Shown: positions 32,354 through 42,120 of the stretch, piece by piece | Position numbering within the stretch: position 1 is the first letter of the stretch | How the letters are laid out: every line of letters starts with the position of its first letter | From: Erwinia sp. JUb26 | Lineage (GTDB): Bacteria; Pseudomonadota; Gammaproteobacteria; Enterobacterales; Enterobacteriaceae | NCBI RefSeq assembly: GCF_003751505.1 | Contig: NZ_RJVB01000001.1 | Span: 684,027-748,026, forward strand | Direction of reading: 5' to 3' | DNA length: 64,000 nucleotides | Notes under the pieces: generated by a model | The model's input: only the letters and a program-made list of their open reading frames with translations | What the model was told of the DNA's origin: nothing | The model's database searches: none | Position numbers and translations under genes: made by a program

Positions 32354-32979
32354 ATCAGCACCTCGGCCGCGGTCGGGTTCCAGCCATTACACGGGTTGTT
32401 CAGCTGCGGGCAGTTGGAGATCAGCACGATCACATCGCATTCCGCGCGCAGTTCAACGTATTTCCCGGCAGCCGAAATGCCGTCGGCAAAGGTCAGTCCG
32501 CCTTCTGGGGTCACCGGTACGTTCATAAAGAAGTTGATATTGGCGACAAGGTCGCGCTTTTGCAGGCGGCCATCATGCAGGCTGGCGCAGAGAAAATTGT
32601 CGCGGCAGCTGTGCATATGGCGCTTATCCAGCGCATAGCGCACGGTGTTGCTCTCCTGTGAGCACGCGCCGCCCAGCGTATCGTGGCGACCACAGGTATC
32701 GGCGACGAGGGTCAGCAGCGGGTTGCCGAGGTTGGAGTAAAGGACGCTGCCGGTAGTGAGGTAGACGTTATTCTGGCGACGCAGCGTGCGCTGGGCATCG
32801 TAGCGCTCACGCGGGTTGCGGGCGCTGTAGAACAGCGTATCCACCGCCTGGTTGCCCTCCAGATCGTGCAGGCGCACCGTCTGCCCCTGACGTACTTCAA
32901 ACAGGAACGGTTCGCCCGCCGGGATGGTGTGGCGGTACACCGCATCGCGGCTATCTCGGGTGCTGGCAACGGGATTCAT
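32344..32979 (-). CDS. DUF1989 protein, urea-carboxylase-associated (carboxyguanidine deiminase subunit)
   Basis: 211 residues from the ATG at 32979 (GGAGCC upstream). It has the DUF1989 features: [59 protein letters not shown], and a metal-binding-looking HMHSCRDNF. Such proteins, long annotated as urea-associated, form the heteromeric carboxyguanidine deiminase (CgdAB), which turns the carboxylase product into allophanate and ammonia. Its ATG overlaps the stop of the paralogous upstream gene (ATGA). Which subunit is A or B is not decided here. Confidence 0.85.
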   Translation of the reverse strand: MNPVASTRDSRDAVYRHTIPAGEPFLFEVRQGQTVRLHDLEGNQAVDTLFYSARNPRERYDAQRTLRRQNNVYLTTGSVLYSNLGNPLLTLVADTCGRHDTLGGACSQESNTVRYALDKRHMHSCRDNFLCASLHDGRLQKRDLVANINFFMNVPVTPEGGLTFADGISAAGKYVELRAECDVIVLISNCPQLNNPCNGWNPTAAEVLIWN

Positions 32980-33719
32980 AATGAGGCTCCATGGCGGCAA
33001 AACTGCGTGGTATTGGTCAGCGCGCGGGCGTTCTCGGCGCGGATTTCGGTGCAGGCCAGCAGCGCGGCGGGGTTTTCCACCTCCCGCCAGTTCAGACTGA
33101 CCGGGCGCGGCGCGTATTCGGTGGCGGGATCCATCGGATGCTGCAGCGCGGTCAGGATCACCAGCACGTCGATCGGGGCGTAAAGTTCGATATAGCTGCC
33201 GGGGCGGGAATAGTCGCGTACAAAATGGAAATGGCCTTCGGCATCCACCGTGACTTTGCTAAACAGGTTCAGGGTCATCTGCAAATCCTGCAGGTTCAGA
33301 TCCCACTTGCCCATCTCAACCAGCAGGTTGTCGGTGCCGTTGCGGTAGAAGCCGTTTCTCAGCTCCTGATAGCGGCCCTGGCCGTATTTTCCCCGCGTTT
33401 CAGCGGCATTAAGTACGCCGCCGAAGCTGTCGTGCCAGCCGCAGGTATCGGCAACGATGGCCGCCAGCACCCGACCCATATCGGAATACAGGCAGTGGCC
33501 GGTGGTCAGCTTCGCCGTGTGCTGCGCTTTCAGGGTATCCGGCAGATTCAGGCGGTCGCTTTTTTCTGCGGCGTTCAGCATCATCAGGCTGACGTTGGCA
33601 CCGCCGGTGGTATCGGTGATGCGCAGCACCTGCCCGCGACGCAGAATAAATGAGGTGTGTCCACCGCCGGGCAGCACTTCGCTCTCGGTTTCGGCATGAT
33701 GGTGTTGAGTCGTATTCAC
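32976..33719 (-). CDS. DUF1989 protein, urea-carboxylase-associated (second carboxyguanidine deiminase subunit)
   Basis: 247 residues and paralogous to the next gene: [56 protein letters not shown], and [30 protein letters not shown]. The cysteine/histidine pair in DTCGWHD matches the DTCGRHD of its partner, consistent with a shared metal or catalytic site. It starts with an ATG at 33719 and its stop overlaps the ATG of the downstream DUF1989 gene, so equal amounts of both subunits would be made. Confidence 0.85.
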   Translation of the reverse strand: MNTTQHHHAETESEVLPGGGHTSFILRRGQVLRITDTTGGANVSLMMLNAAEKSDRLNLPDTLKAQHTAKLTTGHCLYSDMGRVLAAIVADTCGWHDSFGGVLNAAETRGKYGQGRYQELRNGFYRNGTDNLLVEMGKWDLNLQDLQMTLNLFSKVTVDAEGHFHFVRDYSRPGSYIELYAPIDVLVILTALQHPMDPATEYAPRPVSLNWREVENPAALLACTEIRAENARALTNTTQFCRHGASL

Positions 33720-34504
33720 AGGGAAAGCTCCTTTACGGCTGAACCCGGCGCGGCGGTCGTCACGATGTCGCGTGGCGGCTGGCGCTGCTCGTTCAGCGGA
33801 ATGTCATAGGTGATCCGGGCGCCGTACGCTTCCGGTTCGTGGGGATCGATACGCACTTTGTCAAATACCAGCAGTCGGGTGCCCAGATGGAAGCCTTCGC
33901 TCAGATCGTGGGTGACCATAAACACCGTCAGGCGGGTTTCCTGCCACAGCTCCAGCAGCAGCTGGTGCATATCTTTTCGGATGCCGGGGTCAAGTGCGCC
34001 AAAAGGCTCGTCGAGCAGCAGCACGCGCGGCTGCATAATGAAGGCCTGGGCAATCGCCAGACGCTGCTGCATGCCGCCCGACAGCTGGGCGGGATACTTG
34101 TTCAGCGCATGGCCAAGCCCGACCCGCACCAGCAGCGCGGCGGCCTGCTCCCTCGCCTGCCGCTTTTGCTGACCGAACAGACGGCCGCTCCAGCGCGAAC
34201 GCGGCAGCTCCAGCCCGATGGTCACATTATCCAGCACGCTGAGATGGGGAAAAACGGAATAACGTTGAAAAACCACGCCCCGGGTGATATCCGGCTCCGG
34301 TTTGAGCGGCTCTCCGGCCAGCAGGATCTGTCCACGGCTCGGTTTTTCCTGGCCAAGCAGCAGGCGCAGGAAGGTCGATTTCCCGCAGCCGGAAGCCCCC
34401 ACCATGGTGCAGAACTCCCCTTCGGCAATCTGCAGATTGAGGCGCTCCAGCACCACGTGGCGCCCGTATTCCTGCCAGATGTTATCGATGACGATAAAAC
34501 TCAT
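33716..34504 (-). CDS. ABC transporter ATP-binding protein of the guanidine/urea-carboxylase region
   Basis: 262 residues from the ATG at 34504, which overlaps the permease stop (ATGA). It is a TauB/NrtD-type ATPase: [15 protein letters not shown] start ([10 protein letters not shown]), Walker [10 protein letters not shown], signature [14 protein letters not shown], Walker [15 protein letters not shown]. It works with the permease and binding protein upstream to import guanidine or a related compound. The C-terminal tail ([15 protein letters not shown] region) is longer than a bare ATPase. Confidence 0.92.
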   Translation of the reverse strand: MSFIVIDNIWQEYGRHVVLERLNLQIAEGEFCTMVGASGCGKSTFLRLLLGQEKPSRGQILLAGEPLKPEPDITRGVVFQRYSVFPHLSVLDNVTIGLELPRSRWSGRLFGQQKRQAREQAAALLVRVGLGHALNKYPAQLSGGMQQRLAIAQAFIMQPRVLLLDEPFGALDPGIRKDMHQLLLELWQETRLTVFMVTHDLSEGFHLGTRLLVFDKVRIDPHEPEAYGARITYDIPLNEQRQPPRDIVTTAAPGSAVKELSL

Positions 34505-35316
34505 GACTGTGCTCCTGTCGACCAGGGGAACCATCTGCGGTTCAGATAGCGCAGGCCGAGATCCATCAGCCAGGCCAGCAGAGTGATCCAAACCACGTAA
34601 GGCAGGATCACGTCCATCGCCATATAGCGACGCACCAGGAAGATGCGGTAGCCCAGCCCGGCGGTGGCTGAAATCGCCTCGGCGGAGATCAGGAACAGCC
34701 ATGCCGCGCCCAGCATCAATCTCAGCGATACCAGCAACCGGGAAAGCAGCTGCGGCAGCACCACTCGCAGAACCAGGGTCCAGCTGCTGGCCCCCAGCGT
34801 TTGCGCCTTAATCAGGATCTCCACCGGGATCTCCCGCGCCCGCTGCTCCAGATCCCGCGCCAGCATCGGCGTAACGCCAATCACTATCAGCATGACCTTC
34901 GACAGTTCGTCCAGGCCGAAAACGATAAACAGCACCGGCAGTATCGCCAGCGGCGGCACCATTGAAATCACCGTCATAAAAGTGGAGAGCGGCGCACGCA
35001 GCATGGGGAAAACCCCGGAGGCAATGCCGAAGCACAGCCCCAGCAGTGCGGCGATGCCCAGCCCGGCCAGCAGGCGCGCCAGGCTGACCAGTGTGTCGGT
35101 CCAGAACAGATAATCGCCGCTGCGTTTGTCTGCCACGAAGGCCATCCGGTGCACGGCGTCGAACATCTGCCCCAAGCCCGGCAGCAGCTTGTCCTGCGGG
35201 TTGGCCTCCAGCCGGATGGCCGAGCCGATCAGCCAGGCGGCGATCACCAGCACAAAAGGCAGCAGTATCAGCATCAGGCGTGCGCCTGCCGTCGGGTGGC
35301 GGTTAATTTGCCGCAT
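34501..35316 (-). CDS. ABC transporter permease of the guanidine/urea-carboxylase region
   Basis: 271 residues from the ATG at 35316, supported by AAGGAG eight bases upstream; an ATG seven codons further upstream is less likely. It has about six transmembrane helices in TauC/SsuC style and the EAA-type loop near GASSWTLVLRVVLPQLLSRLLVSLRLMLGAAWLFLISAE. It forms the membrane channel of the TauABC-like transporter. Its stop overlaps the ATPase start. Confidence 0.92.
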   Translation of the reverse strand: MRQINRHPTAGARLMLILLPFVLVIAAWLIGSAIRLEANPQDKLLPGLGQMFDAVHRMAFVADKRSGDYLFWTDTLVSLARLLAGLGIAALLGLCFGIASGVFPMLRAPLSTFMTVISMVPPLAILPVLFIVFGLDELSKVMLIVIGVTPMLARDLEQRAREIPVEILIKAQTLGASSWTLVLRVVLPQLLSRLLVSLRLMLGAAWLFLISAEAISATAGLGYRIFLVRRYMAMDVILPYVVWITLLAWLMDLGLRYLNRRWFPWSTGAQS

Positions 35317-35340
35317 CGCGTTAACTCCTTGCGCCATCGG

Positions 35341-36399
35341 TTACAGCTTGCCGTCTGCGGCCATCTGCAGATAGCTGTCGTCGAAGCGCAGTTTCAGGTT
35401 GCCGCTGTCGCCCTGCGTCACGCCGCCGGGGAACTGCATGCCGATAAAGTCCGCGCTCTGCGCCCCGTCGCCCAGCAGTCCCTTATCAAACGAGAACTGC
35501 GCCACGCGCTGCATGGTTTTTGCCAGCTCGCTGCCGGTAATAAACTTCAGGTTGTCGGCCGGGGTATAAAACAGATGGGTGGTTTTCAGCTGTGCCTGAT
35601 ACCCGGCGAGATCGGTGCCGGAGGCGGTCGCCATCTCGGTCAGCGCTTTGCTGTCGCCGGCCTTCATCAGCGACATCATTTCAAACCAGGCGCCGGTCAG
35701 CGCCTTGCCCAGCGCCGGGTTGTCCTTCAGCACGGCGGTGTTAACCACCATCATGTCGATCAGTTCACCGGGAACCTGCTGTGAGCCGAACACTTCGGTG
35801 GTGTCCGGAGTCGCTTTGATCACCGAGAGCTGCGGGTTCCAGGCCACGGCGGCCTGCACGCCTGATGTGGCGAAGGCGGAAACGATATCGGCATCGGAGG
35901 TGTTCACGACGGTGACGTCTTTCTCCTGCAGCCCGGCTTTTTCCAGGCCGCGCACCAACAGGTAATGGGAAACGGACAGTTCGGGCAGATAGACCTTCAT
36001 CCCTTTCAGATCGCTGAGGGTTTTGCCTTTGCCCTTCAGCACCACCCCGTCGTTGCCTTCGGAATAGCTGCCGAGGATCAGCGCGGTGCTGTCCACGCCG
36101 CCGGCGGCAGGAATCGTCAGCGCATCCATATTGGTCATGGTGCAGCCGTCAAACTGCCCGGCGGTGTACTGGTTGATCGATTCGATGTAGTCATTGAGCT
36201 GGGTGACGTGGATTTTAATGCCGTACTTCGCGGCCCACTTATCGATGATACCTGAGCTGGAAATCTGCCCCCAGGGCATCCAGCCTGCGTAGATGGTCCA
36301 GCAAACGTTGAATTCTTTCTTGGCGGCGGCCTGCGTTGGCAGGCTGAGAAGCGCGGTAGCGGTAAGGAGACAGGCGCCCAGCAAACGGGATAGTTTCAT
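35341..36399 (-). CDS. ABC transporter substrate-binding protein, urea-carboxylase region (guanidine uptake)
   Basis: 352 residues. The signal peptide ends about SLPTQAAA-KKEF. The mature protein is a NMT1/TauA-like binding protein: NVCWTIYAGWMPWGQISSSGIIDKWAAKYGIKIHVTQLNDYIESINQYTAGQFDGC is the conserved start of the urea-carboxylase-linked subfamily. First gene of the leftward operon binding protein, permease, ATPase, DUF1989, DUF1989, (small ORF), carboxylase. Its 5' leader carries a guanidine-I riboswitch, so guanidine is the likely cargo. GAGG precedes the ATG. Confidence 0.92.
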   Translation of the reverse strand: MKLSRLLGACLLTATALLSLPTQAAAKKEFNVCWTIYAGWMPWGQISSSGIIDKWAAKYGIKIHVTQLNDYIESINQYTAGQFDGCTMTNMDALTIPAAGGVDSTALILGSYSEGNDGVVLKGKGKTLSDLKGMKVYLPELSVSHYLLVRGLEKAGLQEKDVTVVNTSDADIVSAFATSGVQAAVAWNPQLSVIKATPDTTEVFGSQQVPGELIDMMVVNTAVLKDNPALGKALTGAWFEMMSLMKAGDSKALTEMATASGTDLAGYQAQLKTTHLFYTPADNLKFITGSELAKTMQRVAQFSFDKGLLGDGAQSADFIGMQFPGGVTQGDSGNLKLRFDDSYLQMAADGKL

Positions 36400-36457
36400 A
36401 TCGGACCTCGGTGTCGGCGGAAAAATACGGGGCAGCGCTACACCTGCGGTGTTGCTG

Positions 36458-36550
36458 TCTCCCGGGCTTTTGTCCCGCCGTGTAACCTCAACCGAGGTCG
36501 CCAGCTCTCGGACCAGACATCCATCGAAATGGACCGGAACCCTAGCCTGC
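36458..36550 (-). ncRNA. Guanidine-I (ykkC) riboswitch
   Basis: Read leftward, the strand contains GCTAGGGTTCCG, then CTGGTCCGAGAGC, then TACACGGCGGGACA and AAAGCCCGGGAGA in the canonical order and spacing of the ykkC/guanidine-I aptamer. It is followed by an ACACC-GCA-GGTGT hairpin and a T-run before the binding-protein start, a plausible terminator expression platform. Guanidine binding should turn on the transporter-deiminase-carboxylase operon. Confidence 0.96.
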
Positions 36551-36596
36551 TATTTAAGTCAGTTATCTGTGTAACGCTGCTGCTTAGAGAAAGAGA

Positions 36597-36613
36597 AGCA
36601 AAAGCTATGCCAG
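36597..36613 (-). promoter_or_regulatory. Sigma-54 promoter of the guanidine operon
   Basis: Leftward: TGGCATAGCTTTTGCT, with GG and GC separated by exactly 10 bases, fits the -24/-12 consensus of RpoN promoters (TGGCAC-N4-TTGCW). Predicted transcription starts about 12 bases further left, just before the riboswitch. Nitrogen control is thus expected. Confidence 0.75.
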
Positions 36614-36694
36614 AATTTAATGATGTTGAATAACAATGAGTTAAGATGAACTACGTGCAACCTTTGCTTCGCGATGCCTCATTAACAGGCAGGC

Positions 36695-36711
36695 TGCATC
36701 ACCAAGGTGCA
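36695..36711. promoter_or_regulatory. NtrC-binding-site-like dyad
   Basis: TGCATC-ACCAA-GGTGCA agrees with the NtrC consensus TGCACY-N5-RGTGCA except for one base in the left half. It is about 100 bp upstream of the sigma-54 promoter of the guanidine operon, a normal enhancer distance. It is also upstream of lplA on the other side. Confidence 0.65.
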
Positions 36712-36824
36712 CCACGCCATGTAGACGGAGGTGACACGCCGGTCGTCGCCAGAGTATGATCTCTGCGCCGCACTCCCGCCGCCGCGTACTGTCCGGCGGC
36801 CTTAATATGGAAATGGAGTTACTG

Positions 36825-37841
36825 ATGTCCTCACTGCGTTTACTGTTATCTGAATCCTGGGATCCGTGGTTTAACCTTGCGGTAGAAGAGTGCATTTTCC
36901 GCCAGATGCCCGCCACCCAGCGGGTGCTGTTCCTGTGGCGCAACGCGGAAACGGTGGTGATTGGCCGGGCGCAGAATGCGTGGAAAGAGTGCAACACCCG
37001 GCGGATGGAAGAGGACGGCATTCGCCTGGCGCGCCGCAGCAGCGGCGGCGGCGCGGTGTTTCATGACCTCGGCAACTGCTGCTTTACCTTTATGGCCGGT
37101 AAGCCGGAATACGATAAAAGCGTGTCGACAGGGATTATCCTGCATGCGCTGGAGGCACTGGGCATGACGGCGGAAGCCTCCGGCCGTAACGATCTGGTCG
37201 TCAGCACCGCCGACGGCATGCGCAAAGTGTCCGGCTCGGCCTATCGTGAAACTCGCGACCGCGGCTTCCATCACGGCACCCTGCTGATGAATGCCGATCT
37301 TTCCCGACTGGCCGACTATCTCAACCCCGATGAGAAGAAGCTTCAGGCTAAGGGCATCACGTCGGTGCGCTCCCGCGTAGCCAATCTGCAGGAGCTTCAG
37401 CCGGATATCAGCTACGAACGAATTTGTGACGCCGTCACGAAATCTTTCTTTGAGTACTACGGTGAGCGCTGCGAGCCTGAGTTAATTTCTCCGGAGGCGT
37501 TCCCCGACCTGCCCGGTTTTGCGGAAACCTTTGCCCGCCAGAGCAGCTGGGAATGGAACTTCGGCCAGGCCCCGGATTTCGCCCATCAGCTGGATACCCG
37601 CTTCAGCTGGGGCGGCGTGGAGATCCACGTGGACGTTGAGCGCGGCGTTATTCAGCGCTGCCGGATTTATACCGACAGCCTGAACCCGGCACCGCTGGAA
37701 GCGCTGCAGGAAAAGCTTCAGGGCGAAAGATATCAGCCGCAGAGCGTTTCGCACCTGGCAGAAGAACTGATCGTGGAGTTTCCGCAGCAGCGTGAAGAGC
37801 TGCAGCAGCTGGCGGCGTGGCTGGAAGAGAGTCTGCGCTGA
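36825..37841 (+). CDS. lplA: Lipoate--protein ligase A
   Basis: 338 residues from the ATG at 36825 (GGAG six bases upstream); an upstream in-frame ATG at 36756 lacks support. It is very close to E. coli LplA as I recall it: [60 protein letters not shown] (the lipoyl-AMP binding loop), [21 protein letters not shown] and [11 protein letters not shown]. It activates lipoate with ATP and joins it to the lipoyl lysine of 2-oxoacid dehydrogenase E2 and GcvH. It is monocistronic, divergent from the guanidine operon and convergent with terF. Confidence 0.95.
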   Translation: MSSLRLLLSESWDPWFNLAVEECIFRQMPATQRVLFLWRNAETVVIGRAQNAWKECNTRRMEEDGIRLARRSSGGGAVFHDLGNCCFTFMAGKPEYDKSVSTGIILHALEALGMTAEASGRNDLVVSTADGMRKVSGSAYRETRDRGFHHGTLLMNADLSRLADYLNPDEKKLQAKGITSVRSRVANLQELQPDISYERICDAVTKSFFEYYGERCEPELISPEAFPDLPGFAETFARQSSWEWNFGQAPDFAHQLDTRFSWGGVEIHVDVERGVIQRCRIYTDSLNPAPLEALQEKLQGERYQPQSVSHLAEELIVEFPQQREELQQLAAWLEESLR

Positions 37842-37849
37842 GTGGTACC

Positions 37850-37871
37850 GCCTGCCGCATTCGCGGCAGGC
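37850..37871. terminator. Convergent hairpin between lplA and terF
   Basis: GCCTGCCGC, loop ATTC, GCGGCAGGC lies between the two stop codons. It may terminate both genes; neither side has a classic U-run. Confidence 0.5.
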
Positions 37872-37876
37872 AAAAA

Positions 37877-39208
37877 TCAAAACACCCTGTCCGCTTTTGC
37901 GGCGTCGTACCACTGGCGGAACTCTTCCAGCAGCAGGTCGTAAAGCCGTTCAGATGACATTTTGGCGAAGTCGTCAATCGCAAAGAAGTTGCTGTTATCG
38001 ATCCGCCGATCGCTGAAGTCGTCCAGATTCTCCAGAATGCCGTAGTTGCTGCCGCCCAGGCCAACAAACTTCCAGAAGATTGGATAATTTGCCGAGCGGC
38101 GAATGGCTTCCTTGATCTGTCGCGTTTTGCTGATGCCGCCATCGGTGATAAACACCACGTACACCGGCAGATCGCTGTGCCTGAAGGTATCGACGACCTC
38201 CTCCATCACCGGCGGTTCATTATTGGTGCCGCCGAGCCCCGGCAGCAGTTCCAGCCAGCCGCGTTTACCGCCGGTGCGAATGGCATCGATATAGCCGTCG
38301 AGGTTATCCAGCGTCACGTCCGGGTATTTGGCATGGCGTTCGGCAAAACCCCAGACATCCATTGAACCGTCATCGTCAAACTGCACCGCCAGCACCGCAA
38401 TGCGGTCCAGTACCGCCTGCACGTTGCCCTGCTTAAACTGTTTGGTCATCGAACCGGAGGCATCCAGCACGAAGGCCACCCGCGCTTTGATATCGTTCAG
38501 GCGGTGCTTGCTGAGGCTGACGGTGGCATTTTTTGCCAGGCTAACCAGCCGGGGAGCTTTCGCCTCCAGCTTTTTCTCCAGGCTAACGGTGGGTGCCGCG
38601 GCGGAGGCTGCATTGCGTGACGGCGTCACGGAAGTTGGAGCTGCGGCAGGCGATCTCTCCGCACCGGAAGAGGCCGCAGGTGCGGCTAAGGGCGCATCCG
38701 CAGGCGGGCTGGCGATATCCACTCCGTAGTTCAGCGCCAGCGGTTCCAGGCCGCCGTTAAAACCCTGGCCCAGCGCACGCAGTTTCCAGTTGCCGCCGTG
38801 GCGATAGATCTCGGCGACGATCAGGGCTTTTTCACTGCGGCCATGGGTTTCCGGTTCGAAGCGCGCGATGCCCGGCGCATCCAGCGCCAGGCCGCGCAGT
38901 CCGGCAATCGAATCCTCGCCGTCAATGACCAGCGTTACGGCAATTTTGCTGACTGACTCAGGGATTAACGCCAGATCGATAGTGACCGTACTACCCTGCG
39001 CGGCCACGTTAAGCACCACGCTGCGATTGGGCGTCGCGGGCTGATTGTAGAAGATAAAGTCGCTGTCACCGCCAACCTTACCGGCGGCGTTCAGCAGAAA
39101 AACAGAGGTATCCGGCTCACCGCGAAAACCCGGTATCGTGGGGTAGTGCAGGTTCAGAGTAAGCCGTGTCGCGTTGACGACCAGGTTCTGGCCAGACTGA
39201 AGCAGCAT
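37877..39208 (-). CDS. terF: TerF, TerD-domain/vWA protein
   Basis: 443 residues. An N-terminal TerD-like domain (about 1-170: [72 protein letters not shown]) is joined by an Ala/Pro-rich linker and a [11 protein letters not shown] segment to a von Willebrand A domain with MIDAS motif DASGSM ([15 protein letters not shown]), [12 protein letters not shown] and [13 protein letters not shown]. The vWA part would bind metal-dependently to partners and join the Ter membrane-associated complex. AAGGA is seven bases before the ATG. A strong terminator sits between terE and terF, so terF may be expressed partly on its own. Confidence 0.92.
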   Translation of the reverse strand: MLLQSGQNLVVNATRLTLNLHYPTIPGFRGEPDTSVFLLNAAGKVGGDSDFIFYNQPATPNRSVVLNVAAQGSTVTIDLALIPESVSKIAVTLVIDGEDSIAGLRGLALDAPGIARFEPETHGRSEKALIVAEIYRHGGNWKLRALGQGFNGGLEPLALNYGVDIASPPADAPLAAPAASSGAERSPAAAPTSVTPSRNAASAAAPTVSLEKKLEAKAPRLVSLAKNATVSLSKHRLNDIKARVAFVLDASGSMTKQFKQGNVQAVLDRIAVLAVQFDDDGSMDVWGFAERHAKYPDVTLDNLDGYIDAIRTGGKRGWLELLPGLGGTNNEPPVMEEVVDTFRHSDLPVYVVFITDGGISKTRQIKEAIRRSANYPIFWKFVGLGGSNYGILENLDDFSDRRIDNSNFFAIDDFAKMSSERLYDLLLEEFRQWYDAAKADRVF

Positions 39209-39254
39209 AAACAGATCCTTTGTTAACTAAGGCGCATATCGGCGCATAAAGGCG

Positions 39255-39281
39255 AAAAAAAACCCGGACAAGCCGGGTTTT
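39255..39281 (-). terminator. Terminator between terE and terF
   Basis: Leftward: AAAACCCGGCTTGTCCGGGTTTTTTTT, a compact stem with a strong U-run 15 bp after the terE stop. It should uncouple terF from the rest of the operon or reduce its level. Confidence 0.88.
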
Positions 39282-39296
39282 CGTATTATCTGATTA

Positions 39297-39872
39297 TCAG
39301 ACGTTAACGCCGTGCTGGGAAGCCAGCGCGGACAGGCCACCGGCAAAGCCCTGGCCTACCGCTTTAAACTTCCACTCTGCACCGTGGCGGTACAGCTCAC
39401 CGAAGACCATCGCGGTTTCGGTAGAGGCATCTTCAGACAGGTCGAAACGGGCGATTTCAGTGCCGTTGTCGTTGTTGTAGATACGCATAAAGCTGTTGCT
39501 GACCATGCCGAAGTTCTGCTTACGCGCTTCCGCATCATAGATGGTAACCGCGAAGACCAGTTTTTTCACATCGGCCGGGATTTTGCTCAGTTCAATTTTG
39601 ACCTGCTCATCGTCACCATCACCCGCACCGGTGCGGTTGTCGCCCTGGTGCTCAACGGAGCCACAGCTGCTCAGCTTGTTGTTGAAGAAGATAAAGCCGC
39701 TGTCGTTCAGCACTTTGCCATCTTCACCAACCATAAAGACTGAAGCATCCAGGTCAAAGTCCTGGCCGTCGGTTACGCGAGCATCCCAGCCCAGACCGGC
39801 CATGGCGATGTTCATGGTTGGTGCTTCTTTGGTGAGAGATACGTTGCCGCCTTTTACGAGAGAAACTGCCAT
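39297..39872 (-). CDS. terE: TerE, TerD-family calcium-binding stress protein
   Basis: 191 residues from the ATG at 39872 ([20 protein letters not shown], the fixed N-terminus of TerD/TerE proteins); the frame's earlier ATG is 20 codons upstream. [19 protein letters not shown] and [19 protein letters not shown] carry the acidic Ca2+-binding residues of the TerD fold. It belongs to the terZABCDEF operon, which gives resistance to tellurite, colicins and phage in some hosts; the exact biochemical role is unsettled. It is highly similar to terD, its neighbour. Confidence 0.95.
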   Translation of the reverse strand: MAVSLVKGGNVSLTKEAPTMNIAMAGLGWDARVTDGQDFDLDASVFMVGEDGKVLNDSGFIFFNNKLSSCGSVEHQGDNRTGAGDGDDEQVKIELSKIPADVKKLVFAVTIYDAEARKQNFGMVSNSFMRIYNNDNGTEIARFDLSEDASTETAMVFGELYRHGAEWKFKAVGQGFAGGLSALASQHGVNV

Positions 39873-39944
39873 TTTAATGCTCCTGCTGATAATGGGTGGT
39901 TCGGGCAGCGTCTTACTGCCCGGTTGGAACAAAGAGTGAAGCTA

Positions 39945-40523
39945 TCAGGATGCGTTGATACCGTACTGCGCGCAGACGGATGCCAGACCACCGGCATAAC
40001 CCTGACCAACCGCGCGGAATTTCCACTCAGCACCGTGGCGATACAGCTCGCCGAAAAGCATCGCGGTTTCCGTGGAAGCATCTTCGGTCAGATCGTAACG
40101 CGCCACTTCAGTCTGGTTGTCGTCGTTCACCAGGCGGATAAACGCACCGGAAACCTGACCAAAGCTCTGACGACGGGCCTGTGCATCGTGGATGGTGACC
40201 ACGAAAACGATTTTGTCGACGTCGCCCGGGATCAGGTCCAGTTTAATTTTCAGTGATTCGTCATCACCGTCGCCTTCGCCGGTGCGGTTGTCGCCGGTGT
40301 GGCTGACGGAACCGTCGGAAGACGTCAGATTATTGTAGAAAATGAAGTCAGCATCGCCACGAACCTTGCCGCTGGCGGACAGCAGAAACGCTGACGCATC
40401 CAGGTCAAAGTCCTGACCATCGGTAGAACGTGCATCCCAACCCAGACCGACCAGAACATTTTTCATGGTTGGTGCTGCTTTGCTCAGAGATACGTTGCCG
40501 CCTTTGGATAAAGAAACGCTCAT
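39945..40523 (-). CDS. terD: TerD, calcium-binding stress protein
   Basis: 192 residues: [43 protein letters not shown] and [19 protein letters not shown]. This is the archetype of the TerD fold, with two Ca2+ sites formed by the DxDLDAS and GDGDDE loops. It lies between terC and terE, same strand, and is thought to attach to TerC at the membrane. Confidence 0.95.
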   Translation of the reverse strand: MSVSLSKGGNVSLSKAAPTMKNVLVGLGWDARSTDGQDFDLDASAFLLSASGKVRGDADFIFYNNLTSSDGSVSHTGDNRTGEGDGDDESLKIKLDLIPGDVDKIVFVVTIHDAQARRQSFGQVSGAFIRLVNDDNQTEVARYDLTEDASTETAMLFGELYRHGAEWKFRAVGQGYAGGLASVCAQYGINAS

Positions 40524-40581
40524 TATATTTTCCTCATAATTAGATTTTCGAATTCGTTTTCAGAAGCAGGGACTACCGCCC

Positions 40582-41619
40582 TTACTTTTCTTCCTCAGCA
40601 TCGGGTTTGCCCGGGAACATCACGCTGAGGATAATCCCCACCGCCAGTACGCCCAGAACCACAAACAGGCTGGTCGTCGCCGAAATGCTATAGCCATGAT
40701 GCCAGATATGGTCGGTGGCATTAAGACCCAGTTTCGCCGCGATGAAGAACAGCAGAACGATAACGGCCTTCTCCAGATGTACCAGATACTGTTTTAACGC
40801 TTCCAGAACAAAGTACAAAGTACGCAGGCCAAGGATAGCGAACATCATGGCACTGTACACAATCAGCGGCTCACGGCTGACGGCAATGATCGCCGGTACG
40901 GAGTCGAAGGCGAACATCACGTCGGACAGCTCAACCACCGCCACGCAAAGGAACAGCGGCGTCGCATAGCGCCAGGCTTTCGCACCGCGACCAATGGTCA
41001 CGTCTTTGTTTTCCGGTTTCGCCAGCTCGGCGTCCACTTCCTTCTGGCTCAGCACAAAGGCGTTGCCTCTGATTTTCGGCCAGATTGGGAAGAAGCGTTT
41101 CACCATCCGGTAGGCCAGATGCTGCGAGTAGTCTTCGATTTCTTCGCTGTCGTCGCCGCTTTTCAGCATCATCACCGCCGTCCAGGCCACGATAATCGCG
41201 AAGACAACCTCAACGTATGGCCCGAGGCTGAGCAGCCCGGTACCAATCGCCACAAAGATACCCCTGAAGACGATGGCACCGATGATCCCCCAGTACAGCA
41301 CGCGGTGACGGTAGCGGTCCGGTACGGCAAACCACGAGAAAATCGCCATCATCACGAACAGGTTATCTACCGACAGCACTTTCTCCAGCGCATAACCGGT
41401 AACAAACAGGCTGGCCACTTCTGCGCCGTGGTGAATGTACAGGAAGCCGGCAAAGCCCAGGGCAACCGCGACCCAAAACAGAGACCACAGCGCTGCACTT
41501 TTCAGCGATATTGGCTTGTCATCGCGATGCATGAACAGGTCAATAAGAATGGCTCCGACAGCCAGTACTACAAAAACAATGACTGTCTCAGTCGGAAAGC
41601 CGATATGCGTGGATACCAT
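40582..41619 (-). CDS. terC: TerC integral membrane protein
   Basis: 345 residues with about nine transmembrane helices. It shows the TerC signature: TGYALEKVLSVDNLFVMMAIFSWFAVP and VAVVELSDVMFAFDSVPAIIAVS, whose acidic residues inside helices are thought to bind metal ions. It is the membrane anchor of the Ter system. A basic/acidic tail ends KPDAEEEK. Confidence 0.95.
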   Translation of the reverse strand: MVSTHIGFPTETVIVFVVLAVGAILIDLFMHRDDKPISLKSAALWSLFWVAVALGFAGFLYIHHGAEVASLFVTGYALEKVLSVDNLFVMMAIFSWFAVPDRYRHRVLYWGIIGAIVFRGIFVAIGTGLLSLGPYVEVVFAIIVAWTAVMMLKSGDDSEEIEDYSQHLAYRMVKRFFPIWPKIRGNAFVLSQKEVDAELAKPENKDVTIGRGAKAWRYATPLFLCVAVVELSDVMFAFDSVPAIIAVSREPLIVYSAMMFAILGLRTLYFVLEALKQYLVHLEKAVIVLLFFIAAKLGLNATDHIWHHGYSISATTSLFVVLGVLAVGIILSVMFPGKPDAEEEK

Positions 41620-41642
41620 AGTTAACCCTTAAAGGTGTGACA

Positions 41643-42098
41643 TCAAAGGCCGAATTCAGCCGGTTCAAAACCGAGCGCGATAGCAATTTCGCGAACGGCG
41701 CGCTGCTCATCCGGGTCAAAGTTACCGTCGCTTTTGGCGACTGCGATACCAACGCGCAGGGCCAGCTGAGCCGCTTCCGGCTGGTCTTTGAGGGCCAGGA
41801 TGTACTTCATGGTTTCACCTTTACCGATTTCAATATCGAAATCGAAGCTGGTCACCAGTTTGTTAAAGAATTCGATAACTTCGGTGGTATCGAACACCTT
41901 GAGCTCATCGGACGCGCGCAGGAAGCCAATCATCTTCTGCTTCTCTTCCGCGCTAACGCCGTCGCTGGCGACCGCAATACGCGCACAAACGGCCACGGTG
42001 CCCTGCATGAATTTTTTGTTCTTGAAACGGCTCACCTGCCTGGTCAGCTCGTCGCGGCTGGTGTTGAATGCGCCTTTTACCTTGTCAAAGAAACCCAT
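41643..42098 (-). CDS. terB: TerB
   Basis: 151 residues from the ATG at 42098 (MGFFDKVKGAFNTSRDELTRQV), the usual TerB length; upstream in-frame codons overlap the terA end. All-helical, with acidic metal-binding stretches (VASDGVSAEEKQKM and AKSDGNFDPDEQRAV) that repeat as an internal pair. It links TerC to the other Ter proteins. Confidence 0.95.
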   Translation of the reverse strand: MGFFDKVKGAFNTSRDELTRQVSRFKNKKFMQGTVAVCARIAVASDGVSAEEKQKMIGFLRASDELKVFDTTEVIEFFNKLVTSFDFDIEIGKGETMKYILALKDQPEAAQLALRVGIAVAKSDGNFDPDEQRAVREIAIALGFEPAEFGL

Positions 42099-42120
42099 AT
42101 CTACTTTCCTCTGTGAATAA

